43,719 nucleotides of DNA from Qaidamihabitans albus (lineage in GTDB: Bacteria > Actinomycetota > Actinomycetes > Mycobacteriales > Pseudonocardiaceae), in contig NZ_JAEHOB010000012.1 in assembly GCF_016464705.1 (NCBI RefSeq), positions 175,191-218,909 on the forward strand, in the 5' to 3' direction. Below are positions 24,615-33,112 of the stretch, piece after piece (position 1 is the stretch's first letter; each line of letters starts with the position of its first letter). Position numbers and translations under genes: made by a program. The notes below the pieces were generated by a model. That model was not told where the DNA came from. It did not search any database and saw only the letters and a list, made by a program, of their open reading frames with translations.

Positions 24615-26162
24615 CTAGAAGATCGCCGCGTACATGATCTTCTCCTGCGTCGCCTCCTCGCGGCTGAACTCCGCGACCGTTCGCCCGAAGCGAGTGACCA
24701 GGATGCGATCCGAGATCGTGAGAACCTCGGGCAGGTAAGACGAGATGACGATGACCGCCTTGCCGTCATCGGCCAGCTGCCGGATCAGCTGGTGGATCTC
24801 CTCGATGGCCCCGACGTCCACCCCCCGGGTGGGCTCGTCGAAGATCACCACCTCGGGTTCCTGCACCAGGGACTTGCCGACGGTGAGCTTCTGCTGGTTG
24901 CCGCCGGAAAGCTCCACCACCTTCGCGTCCGCGTCGATGGCCTTGATGCGCAACCGGTGCGACCACTCCCGCGCGATCTGTTCCCGCTTACGCCGGGAGA
25001 GCAGCCAACTACGCCTGCCGTTGCGGGAAGCGAGGTGGCCGAGGTAGAGGTTCTCGGCCACCGTCATCGTCTCGAAGAAGCCGTCGAGCTTGCGGTCCTC
25101 CGTGATGTAGACGATGCCGTCGTCGATGGCCTGCTTGGGCACCCGGTAGCGGACCGGGCGACCGTTGAGCAGCACTCGACCGCCGTGGATACGGTTCCGT
25201 TTCAGCATCCCGGTAATGATCTTCGCGGTCTCCGTGCGCCCACTCCCGATCAGGCCCGCGATTCCGAGCACCTCCCCCGCATAGGCGGAGAAGGACATGT
25301 TGCGCACCACGTTGCCGAGGATCAGGTTCTCCACCTCGAGCACCTTTCGCTTACGCGCCGGGGCGCCGGTGCCCGGGACGGTCCGCTCGGGACCGCTGCC
25401 CAGCGACCGGCCCACCATGTAGCGGATGATCTCCTCCCGGTTCGTCCGTGCGGTGTCCACCGTGGCGACCCGCTCGCCGTCCCGCAGCACCGTGACCCGG
25501 TCCGCGATCTGCAGGGACTCTTCCAGCGCGTGCGACACGTAGATCACCCCGAGGCCCGCCGCACGAAGTTCGGCGATGACGTCGAACAAGTGCAACGTCT
25601 CCTCGGGCGTGAGGCTCGCGGTCGGCTCGTCGAAGATGACTATCCGCGCCTGCGACCGGAGTGCCCTGGCGATCTCGACCATCTGCTTCTTGGCGGCACC
25701 GAGCGTGGAGACGTAGGCGGTGGGGTCCACGTGGAAGTTCATCGACTGCAGCAACTGCTGGGCACCGATGTTCAGCGAGCGGAACCGGGTGAGCAGCTTC
25801 TCGTGACCCAGTTCGATGTTCTGCGCCGCGGTCATCGTGGGCACCAGGCTGGTCTCCTGGTAAACCATGGCGATGCCGTGCTCGAGCGCGTCGTGCGGCC
25901 TGCGGAAGTTCACCTGACTCCCACAGATCCGCAGCTGCCCTTCGGAGGGTTGGACCGCGCCGGCGAGGATCTTGCAGAGCGTGGACTTGCCAGCACCGTT
26001 CTCACCGACGAGGGCGTGCACCTCACCGGCGACGAGGTCGAAATCGATCTCGTGGATGGCGTGCACCCCGCGATAGGTCTTGGTCACGCTACTCATCTCG
26101 ACGAGGGCGGAACCGGTGCTTTCCAGGGCACCTCCCACGGCATCGGCGATGGCGTTGCTCAT
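24615..26162 (-). CDS. Ribose-type (CUT2) ABC transporter ATPase
   Basis: A 515-residue protein with two nucleotide-binding domains, as in RbsA. The first has Walker A GENGAGKS (53-60), a degenerate signature (LGAAKKQMVEIARAL) and Walker B IVIFDEPTASLT. The second has a degenerate Walker A (GLIGSGRTE), a good signature LSGGNQQKLTVGKSL and Walker B VVIFDEPTRGVDVGA. Such asymmetry is usual for CUT2. It powers import by the two permeases encoded upstream. Its ATG overlaps the stop of the free propeller gene. Confidence 0.93.
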   Translation of the reverse strand: MSNAIADAVGGALESTGSALVEMSSVTKTYRGVHAIHEIDFDLVAGEVHALVGENGAGKSTLCKILAGAVQPSEGQLRICGSQVNFRRPHDALEHGIAMVYQETSLVPTMTAAQNIELGHEKLLTRFRSLNIGAQQLLQSMNFHVDPTAYVSTLGAAKKQMVEIARALRSQARIVIFDEPTASLTPEETLHLFDVIAELRAAGLGVIYVSHALEESLQIADRVTVLRDGERVATVDTARTNREEIIRYMVGRSLGSGPERTVPGTGAPARKRKVLEVENLILGNVVRNMSFSAYAGEVLGIAGLIGSGRTETAKIITGMLKRNRIHGGRVLLNGRPVRYRVPKQAIDDGIVYITEDRKLDGFFETMTVAENLYLGHLASRNGRRSWLLSRRKREQIAREWSHRLRIKAIDADAKVVELSGGNQQKLTVGKSLVQEPEVVIFDEPTRGVDVGAIEEIHQLIRQLADDGKAVIVISSYLPEVLTISDRILVTRFGRTVAEFSREEATQEKIMYAAIF

Positions 26163-27283
26163 CGCATCCCTCCCACGGTCGATTCCAGCACCAGGTCCCC
26201 GCCGCGCGCCGCGATCAGCAGCCGGTCGCCGAACTGCCGGGCGGAGGTCACCCCGTGACGGTTGGCGCCGCCCCTACTGTGCAGGCTCGACTGGGCGTGC
26301 CCGTCCTCCTCGATCCGGGCCACCAGCCCGTAGGATCTGGGCGGCGCCCACGGTTTGATGACACCCAGCTTGCGGATCTGTCCGCCCTGCAACGGCTCCA
26401 GACCCGAGTTGAGCGTGCGCAAGGCCGGTCGGATCCAGTAGTCGGGCTCGATGATGCGCATCATCTGCTCCACGTAGTCGCGCTGAGTCAGCACGAACTC
26501 GACCAGCTGCGTGCGTAAGGCGAAGACAGCGAGCCAGTAGCCACCGTCCGCCGCGGGCGCGATCCGGCCCGGATAGCCGGGAAGGTTGGCCCGTATCTGC
26601 TCGGGCGAACGGATGTCCGCCAGCGGGTAGCGGACGAGCCGGTGAGCCCAGGCCTCCGAGACGACGAGCGCGTCCTCCTCGGGGGAAAGGCACAAGCCAC
26701 TCGGATAGCGCAGGCCATCGGCCAGCACCTGCGCACGCCCGCCCGAGCGTGGGCAGCGCAGCAGCCTGCCGAGGGCGTTCAGCTCCATCAGGTCGCGGAC
26801 CCAGTCTCCACCGTGGTGCCGCTTCGACCCGTCCGTGAGATACACCGTTCCGTCCCCGGCGACGGCGACCCCCGTGGGGCACTGGACCGGCTGACCGTCG
26901 TCGGCGACGTCCGTGACCACGGTGGTCGTCGCATCCGGCCCGACTCGCAGCAGCCCGGCGCCTGCCACGCAGACGAACACCCCGCCGTCGCCGTCCCGTG
27001 CGATCGCGCCGGCCTCGCCGTCGAAGCTCGCGACCACGCTCCTGTCCCGGAATCGTGGTCCGGACAGTCGCAACAGGGAACGCCCGCTGGTGACCAGGAG
27101 GCTCCCGTCGGCGTCCAGGACCACGTCGTCGGGTTCCTGGACAGGCGCCTCGTGGGCGGGCTCGAGCTCATCCAGCCGGTCATTGGGGGTGAGCCCACCG
27201 TCGAGCGGCGGGATCGACGAACCCCGATGCCGTCCGGGGAACAGGAACTCCCTGACCAGATTGAGTGCCTCACGTCCGGGCAT
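26159..27283 (-). CDS. Strictosidine-synthase/SMP-30-like beta-propeller, probably degenerate
   Basis: A 374-residue soluble propeller. Repeats include PDDVVLDADGSLLVTS, GDGTVYLTDGSKRH, LRYPSGLCLSPEEDALVVSE, and LPGYPGRIAPAADGGYWLAV. It aligns blade by blade with the propeller part of the fusion protein encoded just upstream. Yet positions that hold metal-binding residues in this superfamily differ: Glu to Asp at 52, Asn to Ser at 195, and the Asp-Asn pair to Gly-Arg at 239-240. It may be a non-catalytic partner or binding protein. ATG 27283 has AGGAGG 8 bases upstream. No signal peptide is seen. Confidence 0.82.
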   Translation of the reverse strand: MPGREALNLVREFLFPGRHRGSSIPPLDGGLTPNDRLDELEPAHEAPVQEPDDVVLDADGSLLVTSGRSLLRLSGPRFRDRSVVASFDGEAGAIARDGDGGVFVCVAGAGLLRVGPDATTTVVTDVADDGQPVQCPTGVAVAGDGTVYLTDGSKRHHGGDWVRDLMELNALGRLLRCPRSGGRAQVLADGLRYPSGLCLSPEEDALVVSEAWAHRLVRYPLADIRSPEQIRANLPGYPGRIAPAADGGYWLAVFALRTQLVEFVLTQRDYVEQMMRIIEPDYWIRPALRTLNSGLEPLQGGQIRKLGVIKPWAPPRSYGLVARIEEDGHAQSSLHSRGGANRHGVTSARQFGDRLLIAARGGDLVLESTVGGMR

Positions 27284-27296
27284 GTGGTCGTCCTCC

Positions 27297-29504
27297 TCAG
27301 CTCACGGTCGCCGGGGTCGTCGATGCTGTTCGTGCACTGCCGTCCGCGCCGGTCCGGGGACCGCCACGGTCGAGCTTGATCCGCCCGACCCGGTTGTTCT
27401 CCAGCCCGCCGATGTAGAGATAGCCGTCGTGCTCCCGCATCGACGTGATGGTGGCGTGCGCCTCCCCGCCGGGATCCCAGAACGTCTCCAGCACCTCGCC
27501 CTCATCGGACACCTTCACCACACAACCGTGGTTCATGCTCGGGTAGAGCCACTCGTCCCGGGGAATTCGCTTCATCATCCGTCGCCGGAAGGTGGGCATG
27601 CGCATGGCGAGGTCGTAGGCGGGCGAACGCATCCCGTTGAGCGCGACCCAGTACGCGCCGTCGGAGGATCGGTTGATGTTGTCCAGATATCCGGGGAAGT
27701 TGTCCATGAAGACCTCGATGCGGCCCTGGCGGGGCCCGCTGTGCCAGTAGCGCAGGATCCGGCAGAGCCAAGTCTGCGCGATCAGCAATGACTCGCCGTC
27801 GTGGGCACTGCAGATGCCGTTCGGGAACACCAGGTCCCGAACTACCGTGCGGGTCTGGCCGGTCGCCGGGTCGTAGCGCACGAGGCGGCCGTTGGGCCTG
27901 CCCTCCACACCGTCGAGGACCCAGTCCGCCATGTCGAATCGCGTGGTCGCCTCACTGAAGTAGATCTGCCCGCCGGGTGTGATGTCGAGGTCGTCCGCCA
28001 TCCGCAGCCTCGAGTCGTCCCGCAGCCTCGTCCAGGTCCGGCCGGTCTCGTCGGAGAGCTTGCGGTGCGTGCCGTCCGGCGCCACCGCGTAGAGGCCCAT
28101 CCCGCCGACGCACACGATGAGGTTCTCGTCGGAGTCGAAGCCGAGCCCCAGCGGATGCCCACCGATGCGCGCGAAGATCTCCTTGTGTCGGAAGCCTTCT
28201 CCGGAGAAGCGGACGATCCAGCCCTGGCGGGTGCCGCAGTAGAGACGGCCCTGCCGGTCCAGCACGACGTCCTCAGGTCCCTCCACCTCACCGGCGCCGA
28301 TGGATTCGGCGTCGCGTAGCCGGTCGTTGATCTCGAACGGGCTGCCCGAGCCTTGGCGCACATCCGGTAGTGGCCCGTACTCGACCACGGTCGGGTTCAC
28401 GTACACCTTCTGAATCGCCTTGCCGCGGTTCTTGCCCCACTTGATGTCCAGGCCGACCGCCACGATCAGCACGATCGCGAGCGCCGTCTGCAGAGTCTCC
28501 CCTCCGACGTTCATCAGCAGGAGTCCCTTGCCGAGCAGGCTGATCGTGGCGGCGCCGATGAACGCCCGCCACACCGTGCCTTTGCCTCCGGAGAGGCTGA
28601 TGCCGCCGAGGATGACCGCGGTCAGCACGTTGAGCTCCAGCCCCTCGCCGACTCGTGCGCTGGCGCTGCTCAGCCGCGCCGCGTAGAAAATGCCCGCCAG
28701 CGCGCACAGCAGCCCGGCGAAGACGTAGCTGACCAGCAGCACGCGTTCCACCCGGATCCCCGCGTGCCTGGCCGCCCTCCTGCTGGCGCCGACCGCCGTG
28801 ATGTGCCATCCCAACCGGGACCGGCTGAGCACAACGTGCCCGAGGAGCAACACCACGAGCAGAGTGATGAAGCTGAAGGGGATCCCGGCGACCTTGCCCG
28901 TACCGAACCACTCCCACACCGGGTCGGTCACGAAGACGGTGGCGGTCTGCGCGGCGAAGTTGAGGTCGAGCAGATTCAGCACACCACGGAAGATGATGAG
29001 CGTGACCAGCGTCGTCAGGAACGGTCGCGCCTTCAGGTAGGCCACGATGCCGCCGTTGACGCTACCGAGAATCGCGCCGGCGAGCAGGGTGACACCGATC
29101 GCGGGCAGGACCGGCACTCCGCCGATGGTGATCAGCAGCAGCATGATCATGTTGCACAGGCCGAACATCGACCCAACGGAGAGATCGATACCGCCGGAGA
29201 TCATCACGATCGCCATGCCGACACAGACGAAGGCGATCTCCGCGAGCTCCGCCGAGGAGGAGAGCAGGTTCTCCGGTGTCGCGAAGGCGGGCGTGGTCAC
29301 GGAAAAGAAAACGATCACCGCGATCAGCAGCGCGAGCGGGATCGCCGGTTCCATCCAGCGCTTCTCGAAGAGTTCGGCGAACACCTGCTGCGGTGCCGCC
29401 CGGTGGCGCAGTTCACGGATCCGCTTGCCGATGGGCTGCGGTCCGATCACGTTACGTTCGGGTGGGCGGCGTGCGGACCGCCGCGAGGTCACACTGGCCG
29501 TCAT
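27297..29504 (-). CDS. Fusion: ABC sugar-type permease plus strictosidine-synthase/SMP-30-like propeller
   Basis: A 735-residue single frame with two complete parts. Residues about 50-355 are an RbsC-type permease with 8-10 helices, the SGGIDLSVGSMFGL family motif and GGISLSGGKGTVWRAFIGA. A linker at about 356-400 leads to a six-bladed propeller at about 401-712 with GPEDVVLDRQGRLYCGT, MADDLDITPGGQIYFSEAT, FPNGICSAHDGESLLIAQTW and FPGYLDNINRSSDGAYWVAL, then MNHGCVVKV typical of strictosidine-synthase-like proteins. E411, D504/D505, N562 and D608/N609 keep metal-site-type residues. The last permease helix places the propeller on a cytoplasmic or outer face; the charged linker suggests cytoplasmic. 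It may hydrolyse a lactone as it enters. No frameshift at the seam. Confidence 0.88.
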   Translation of the reverse strand: MTASVTSRRSARRPPERNVIGPQPIGKRIRELRHRAAPQQVFAELFEKRWMEPAIPLALLIAVIVFFSVTTPAFATPENLLSSSAELAEIAFVCVGMAIVMISGGIDLSVGSMFGLCNMIMLLLITIGGVPVLPAIGVTLLAGAILGSVNGGIVAYLKARPFLTTLVTLIIFRGVLNLLDLNFAAQTATVFVTDPVWEWFGTGKVAGIPFSFITLLVVLLLGHVVLSRSRLGWHITAVGASRRAARHAGIRVERVLLVSYVFAGLLCALAGIFYAARLSSASARVGEGLELNVLTAVILGGISLSGGKGTVWRAFIGAATISLLGKGLLLMNVGGETLQTALAIVLIVAVGLDIKWGKNRGKAIQKVYVNPTVVEYGPLPDVRQGSGSPFEINDRLRDAESIGAGEVEGPEDVVLDRQGRLYCGTRQGWIVRFSGEGFRHKEIFARIGGHPLGLGFDSDENLIVCVGGMGLYAVAPDGTHRKLSDETGRTWTRLRDDSRLRMADDLDITPGGQIYFSEATTRFDMADWVLDGVEGRPNGRLVRYDPATGQTRTVVRDLVFPNGICSAHDGESLLIAQTWLCRILRYWHSGPRQGRIEVFMDNFPGYLDNINRSSDGAYWVALNGMRSPAYDLAMRMPTFRRRMMKRIPRDEWLYPSMNHGCVVKVSDEGEVLETFWDPGGEAHATITSMREHDGYLYIGGLENNRVGRIKLDRGGPRTGADGSARTASTTPATVS

Positions 29505-29592
29505 GGGACTCTCTCTCAGAAGGGTTCCGAATTACGCCACCGGGTCCGGGACACCGGGCCGGAACCAGCGATGTCCCGGACCGGAGGCGTCG

Positions 29593-30669
29593 TCAGGAGA
29601 CGGACAGACCATCGTTCTTGCCGTCGTAGCACATGTTGGGCTGGTCCCAGTTTTGCCGAGTGATCTTGACCAGCGGTGTGTAGTCGGCGATGCGGGCAGT
29701 GCCCGGAGCCTGTCCGGATTGCAGCAGATACTTCGCGATGGCCACGATGTCGGTGCCCTGCGTCGGCACCGAGTACCCGTAGGACTGGAAGAACATCCCG
29801 TCGCGCAGTGCCTCGCACGTGATCTTGCTGTGGTCGGAGGTGAACACCTTGACCTGGTCGATCTTGCCCGCTTCCTTGATGGCCGTGGCGGCGCCGTACT
29901 GCATCTGGTCCCAGAAACCCCAGCTGGCGCAGAGGTCCGGGTGTTGCTGGATGACGGTGGCGGTGATGTCGTGCGCCTTGGTGCGGTCCCAGTTCGCCGC
30001 CTGCGTCGACACGACCTTGATTTCGGGGTGCTTGTCAAAGACCTGCTTGGCGCCTGCCATAACGTCCAGGGTGAATCCCGACGTGGCGTCCCCTTGGACG
30101 ATCTGGACCTTGTGCGAGGTGGACGTACCCTTACCGCACTCCGCGACGATGTCGGTCGCGATACGGCGTCCCAGATCGATGGTATCCGCACCCACGAAGG
30201 CACCAGACTTGTAGTTGGACACCATGTTGATCTGAATCACGTGAATTCCGGCCTGCTCGGCCTGCTGGATCAGCTTCGCCAGGACCTGCACGTCGAAGTT
30301 GTGCACGACGAGCACGGCAGGCTTCTCGTTGATGAGCGACTGCACGGCCTCCGCCTGCTTCGCGGTGTCCCAGTTGGGGTCCCGGACGACGAACTCCATT
30401 CCGGCGGCCTCGAAGCCTCGCTTCATCTGCCGGGCCCATTCCTCGGTGAGCGGCGTGCCGAGGCCGACCGGCACGAAGGCAGCCTTCTCACCCTGCAGGC
30501 TGTCCAGGGCGTGATTGCGCAGATCGTTCGACGATACCGTGGCCGGAAGCTGGTCTCCCCCTTCGGACTCCGCACCGGAATCACTTCCGGTCGAGCAGCT
30601 CGTCAGCGCGAGCCCGGCCACCAGAGCGAGCGCCGCCCCCCGCAGACCGGCCAGTTGAGCCTTACGCAT
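29593..30669 (-). CDS. CUT2 ABC transporter substrate-binding lipoprotein
   Basis: A 358-residue periplasmic-type binding protein. The leader ends in a lipobox LALTSC with the lipidated cysteine at residue 25. The mature part is a Peripla_BP_4 fold: FVPVGLGTPLTEEWARQMKR, AVLVVHNFDVQVLAKLIQQA, AGIHVIQINMVSN, GFTLDVMAGAKQVF, and WGFWDQMQYGAATAIKEAG. Relatives bind sugars, autoinducer-2 or other small polar compounds; the ligand here is not a standard sugar if the catabolic context is right. ATG 30669 has AAGGAGG 7 bases upstream. Confidence 0.92.
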   Translation of the reverse strand: MRKAQLAGLRGAALALVAGLALTSCSTGSDSGAESEGGDQLPATVSSNDLRNHALDSLQGEKAAFVPVGLGTPLTEEWARQMKRGFEAAGMEFVVRDPNWDTAKQAEAVQSLINEKPAVLVVHNFDVQVLAKLIQQAEQAGIHVIQINMVSNYKSGAFVGADTIDLGRRIATDIVAECGKGTSTSHKVQIVQGDATSGFTLDVMAGAKQVFDKHPEIKVVSTQAANWDRTKAHDITATVIQQHPDLCASWGFWDQMQYGAATAIKEAGKIDQVKVFTSDHSKITCEALRDGMFFQSYGYSVPTQGTDIVAIAKYLLQSGQAPGTARIADYTPLVKITRQNWDQPNMCYDGKNDGLSVS

Positions 30670-30702
30670 TCAGGACCTCCTTGTCCTCTCGATGTCCGGC
30701 GG

Positions 30703-31701
30703 TCAGTCGCCTTGCCGGACCGTCTCCTCGTCACGGGGGTGCAGCCGGTTGTCGAGAATGAGCGCGCCCAGCAGGATCAGACCTTTCACGATGTCCTGCT
30801 CGTGCGTGTTCATGTTGAGAATCGTCATTCCGTTGAGCATCACACCGATCAGTGCCGTGCCGGCCACCACGCTCAGCACGCTGCCTCGTCCACCCACCAG
30901 GCTGATTCCGCCGACGACCACCACGAGCAGCACGTCGTAGATGAGCGTGCCGTCGATCACCTGTGTGTTCAGGCCACCCACCGATCCGGCCACGACCAAC
31001 CCGCCGACAAAGCCGATCGTGGCACTGAGCATGTACTCGAGCGTCGTGAAGGGACGCACCGGGATCCCAGTGAGTGCTGCGGCGCCGGCATTGTCGCCGT
31101 GCGCGTAGATGAACCGGCCCGGGCGTGTCCTGCTCAGCATCCATTGCGCGAACAAGGCCACCGCGACGAAAACGAGGATCGGCACGGGGACGCCAAGCAC
31201 GGCGCCCTGGCCGAGCCACGACACGAAGTCCCGGTCGCCCGGTAGTTGCGCGATCAGGCCGTTCAGCACGGTGGTGCGCGCCAGCCCGTAGACCAGCAAC
31301 CCGGAGGCCAACGTCGCGAAGAGGGCGGGGATCTCGACGAAGGCGATGAGAAAGCCGTTGAACAGCCCCATGATCATTACGACACCGAGACCGACGAGCA
31401 GCGCCACCGGGGTACTCGCCGTGGTCTGCATCAGCTGGATGGCCACCGCGGTGGCGACCCCCATCGACGCGACCAGCGAGAGATCCATGCCGCGTGCGAT
31501 CACCACGACCGCCATCGCCACGCCGAGGATTCCGAGCGACGACACGCTGCGCACGAGGTTCAGCAGGTTGTTCGTGGTCAGGAAACCGTCCAGTAGGACG
31601 CCGAACACGACGAAGAGCGCGAGCACGACCATGAGCACGATCTGTTCCTGCGACATCCGCAGGAGCCCGCTCGGGCGAAACCTCGCCGACACTGTACTCA
31701 T
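30703..31701 (-). CDS. CUT2 ABC transporter permease
   Basis: A 332-residue RbsC-type permease with about nine hydrophobic helices and the family motif RGMDLSLVASMGVATAV; EQIVLMVVLALFVVFGVLL is helix 1. It pairs with the permease half of the fusion protein as a heterodimer. ATG 31701 is preferred over ATG 31716 because GGAGCG lies 6 bases before it. First gene of the nine-gene operon, transcribed away from the racemase gene, with two operator-like sites in its promoter region. Confidence 0.92.
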   Translation of the reverse strand: MSTVSARFRPSGLLRMSQEQIVLMVVLALFVVFGVLLDGFLTTNNLLNLVRSVSSLGILGVAMAVVVIARGMDLSLVASMGVATAVAIQLMQTTASTPVALLVGLGVVMIMGLFNGFLIAFVEIPALFATLASGLLVYGLARTTVLNGLIAQLPGDRDFVSWLGQGAVLGVPVPILVFVAVALFAQWMLSRTRPGRFIYAHGDNAGAAALTGIPVRPFTTLEYMLSATIGFVGGLVVAGSVGGLNTQVIDGTLIYDVLLVVVVGGISLVGGRGSVLSVVAGTALIGVMLNGMTILNMNTHEQDIVKGLILLGALILDNRLHPRDEETVRQGD

Positions 31702-31724
31702 GTTCGCTCCATGCACTCGACGCC

Positions 31725-31764
31725 TGTACCAATCGGTCGGTGTGTGTACCGACCGAACGGTACA
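31725..31764. promoter_or_regulatory. Two TetR-type operators between importer operon and racemase
   Basis: TGTACCAATCGGTCG begins at 31725. A second site at 31745-31764 has perfect arms TGTACCG and CGGTACA around six bases. Both match the sites at 34282, 34367 and 36158 (consensus TGTACCGATCGGTCA). They lie 24-63 bases upstream of the permease start and over 120 bases before the racemase. Confidence 0.7.
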
Positions 31765-31888
31765 CTACTCACGTTGGCCGTCAAGATGGAGAAGGCCCGA
31801 CGCCCACGACCCGGCAGCGGCCGTCACCTGATGAGGTGACGCCGCCGTTGTCATCCGTGCCCGGAGCCGACCAGTCTGGAGTGAGATA

Positions 31889-33073
31889 GTGCGGAGTACC
31901 GAGAGCACCGCCGGGGCGGGACCGTTGTCCGGCGTCCGCGTGGTGGAGCTGGCAGGCATCGGGCCGGCCCCGTTCTGCGCCATGATGCTGGCCGACATGG
32001 GCGCCGACGTCGTGCGCGTCGACCGTCCTGGCGGCCCCGCAGCAGGCAATCCGGTCGAACCCCAGCTCGACCTGCTCAATCGGGGCAGACGATCCGTGGT
32101 CGTGGATCTGAAACACCCCGAAGGCGTCGCGACCCTGCTCCGCCTTGTGGACGGCGCGGACGTGCTGATCGAGGGCTTTCGCCCTGGGGTCGCCGAGCGA
32201 CTGGGGTTCGGCCCCGACGAATGCGGCCGGCGCAACCCTCGACTCGTCTACGGGAGGATGACCGGGTGGGGCCAGGACGGTCCGCTGGCCGCCCGCGCGG
32301 GACACGACATCAACTACATCGCGCTCGCCGGCGCCCTGGCCCCCATGGGGCCACCCGACGGGCCGCCGACGATCCCCCTCAACCTACTGGGAGACTTCGG
32401 CGGCGGCGGCATGTTGCTCGCGTTCGGCGTCACCTGCGCGCTACTGGAAGCGCGGTCGTCAGGGCGCGGGCAGGTCGTCGACGCGGCAATCGTCGACGGC
32501 ACCGCCCTGCTCACCACGATCGTGCACGCCATGCGGGCGCAGGGAATCTGGTCGGACGAGCGGGGCAGGAACCTGCTTGACGGCGGTGCCCACTTCTACG
32601 GCGTCTACGAGTGCGCCGACGGCCAGTACCTCAGCGTCGGCGCGATCGAGCCGCAGTTCTATCGGAGGCTGCTGGAACTGCTCGGACTGGCCGACGACGA
32701 CCAGTTCTCCGCGGGCCAGGCCGATCCGGCCCAGTGGCCACAGCTGCGGACCAGGCTCGCGGAAGTTTTCCGCAGGCACGACAGAAGCCACTGGTGTGAG
32801 TTGCTCGGCGGGGAGGATGCCTGCGTGGCTCCTGTGCTCTCGGTCGGCGCCGCCGCGGAGCATCCACACAACCGCAAGCGCGGCACGTTCAGCGAGGTCG
32901 GCGGCATTTCCCAGCCCGCGCCCGCTCCTCGCTTCAGCCGCAGTGGGGAAGCACCGCTACGCCCACCGCCTGAACCGGGCCTGCACACCCGGCAGGTGCT
33001 ACAGGATGCCGGGTTCGGCATCGAGGAGATCAGCGCGCTACTGCGCTCGGGCGCGGTCGCCGAGCCCGACTGA
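31889..33073 (+). CDS. mcr: Alpha-methylacyl-CoA racemase (CaiB/BaiF family III)
   Basis: A 394-residue family III CoA-transferase fold protein. H139 (RAGHDINYIALAGA), D169 (LLGDFGGGGMLLA) and E254 (VGAIEPQFY) have the same spacing as H126, D156 and E241 of the M. tuberculosis racemase MCR, a constant shift of 13. That pattern marks racemases, which invert the carbon next to the CoA thioester of 2-methyl-branched acids, rather than CoA-transferases, which use an Asp at another place. Start is a GTG with GGAG upstream. Divergent from the importer operon and sharing its operators. It implies a 2-methyl-branched intermediate. Confidence 0.85.
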   Translation: MRSTESTAGAGPLSGVRVVELAGIGPAPFCAMMLADMGADVVRVDRPGGPAAGNPVEPQLDLLNRGRRSVVVDLKHPEGVATLLRLVDGADVLIEGFRPGVAERLGFGPDECGRRNPRLVYGRMTGWGQDGPLAARAGHDINYIALAGALAPMGPPDGPPTIPLNLLGDFGGGGMLLAFGVTCALLEARSSGRGQVVDAAIVDGTALLTTIVHAMRAQGIWSDERGRNLLDGGAHFYGVYECADGQYLSVGAIEPQFYRRLLELLGLADDDQFSAGQADPAQWPQLRTRLAEVFRRHDRSHWCELLGGEDACVAPVLSVGAAAEHPHNRKRGTFSEVGGISQPAPAPRFSRSGEAPLRPPPEPGLHTRQVLQDAGFGIEEISALLRSGAVAEPD

Positions 33074-33077
33074 TGTC

Positions 33078-33109
33078 ACCGGTGGCGGCGGGCTCCCGCC
33101 GCCACCGGT
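33078..33109. terminator. Bidirectional hairpin terminator
   Basis: A 14-base stem, ACCGGTGGCGGCGG paired with CCGCCGCCACCGGT around a GCTC loop, lies between the convergent racemase and acyl-CoA dehydrogenase stops. There is no U-tract, which is usual in high-GC actinomycetes. Confidence 0.8.
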
Positions 33110-33112
33110 CGA

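Noticed and set aside
24792-26258. A 488-codon plus-strand open frame opposite the ABC ATPase
   Set aside because: Antisense shadow of a gene with complete Walker and signature motifs.
29047-31245. A 732-codon plus-strand open frame opposite the permease and binding-protein genes
   Set aside because: It is antisense to well-supported genes, has a His/Arg/Asp-rich composition caused by high-GC third positions, and shows no family motif.
31889-33073. Formyl- or carnitine-CoA transferase
   Set aside because: The His-Asp-Glu set with MCR spacing marks a racemase, and the transferase-type aspartate pattern is not evident.
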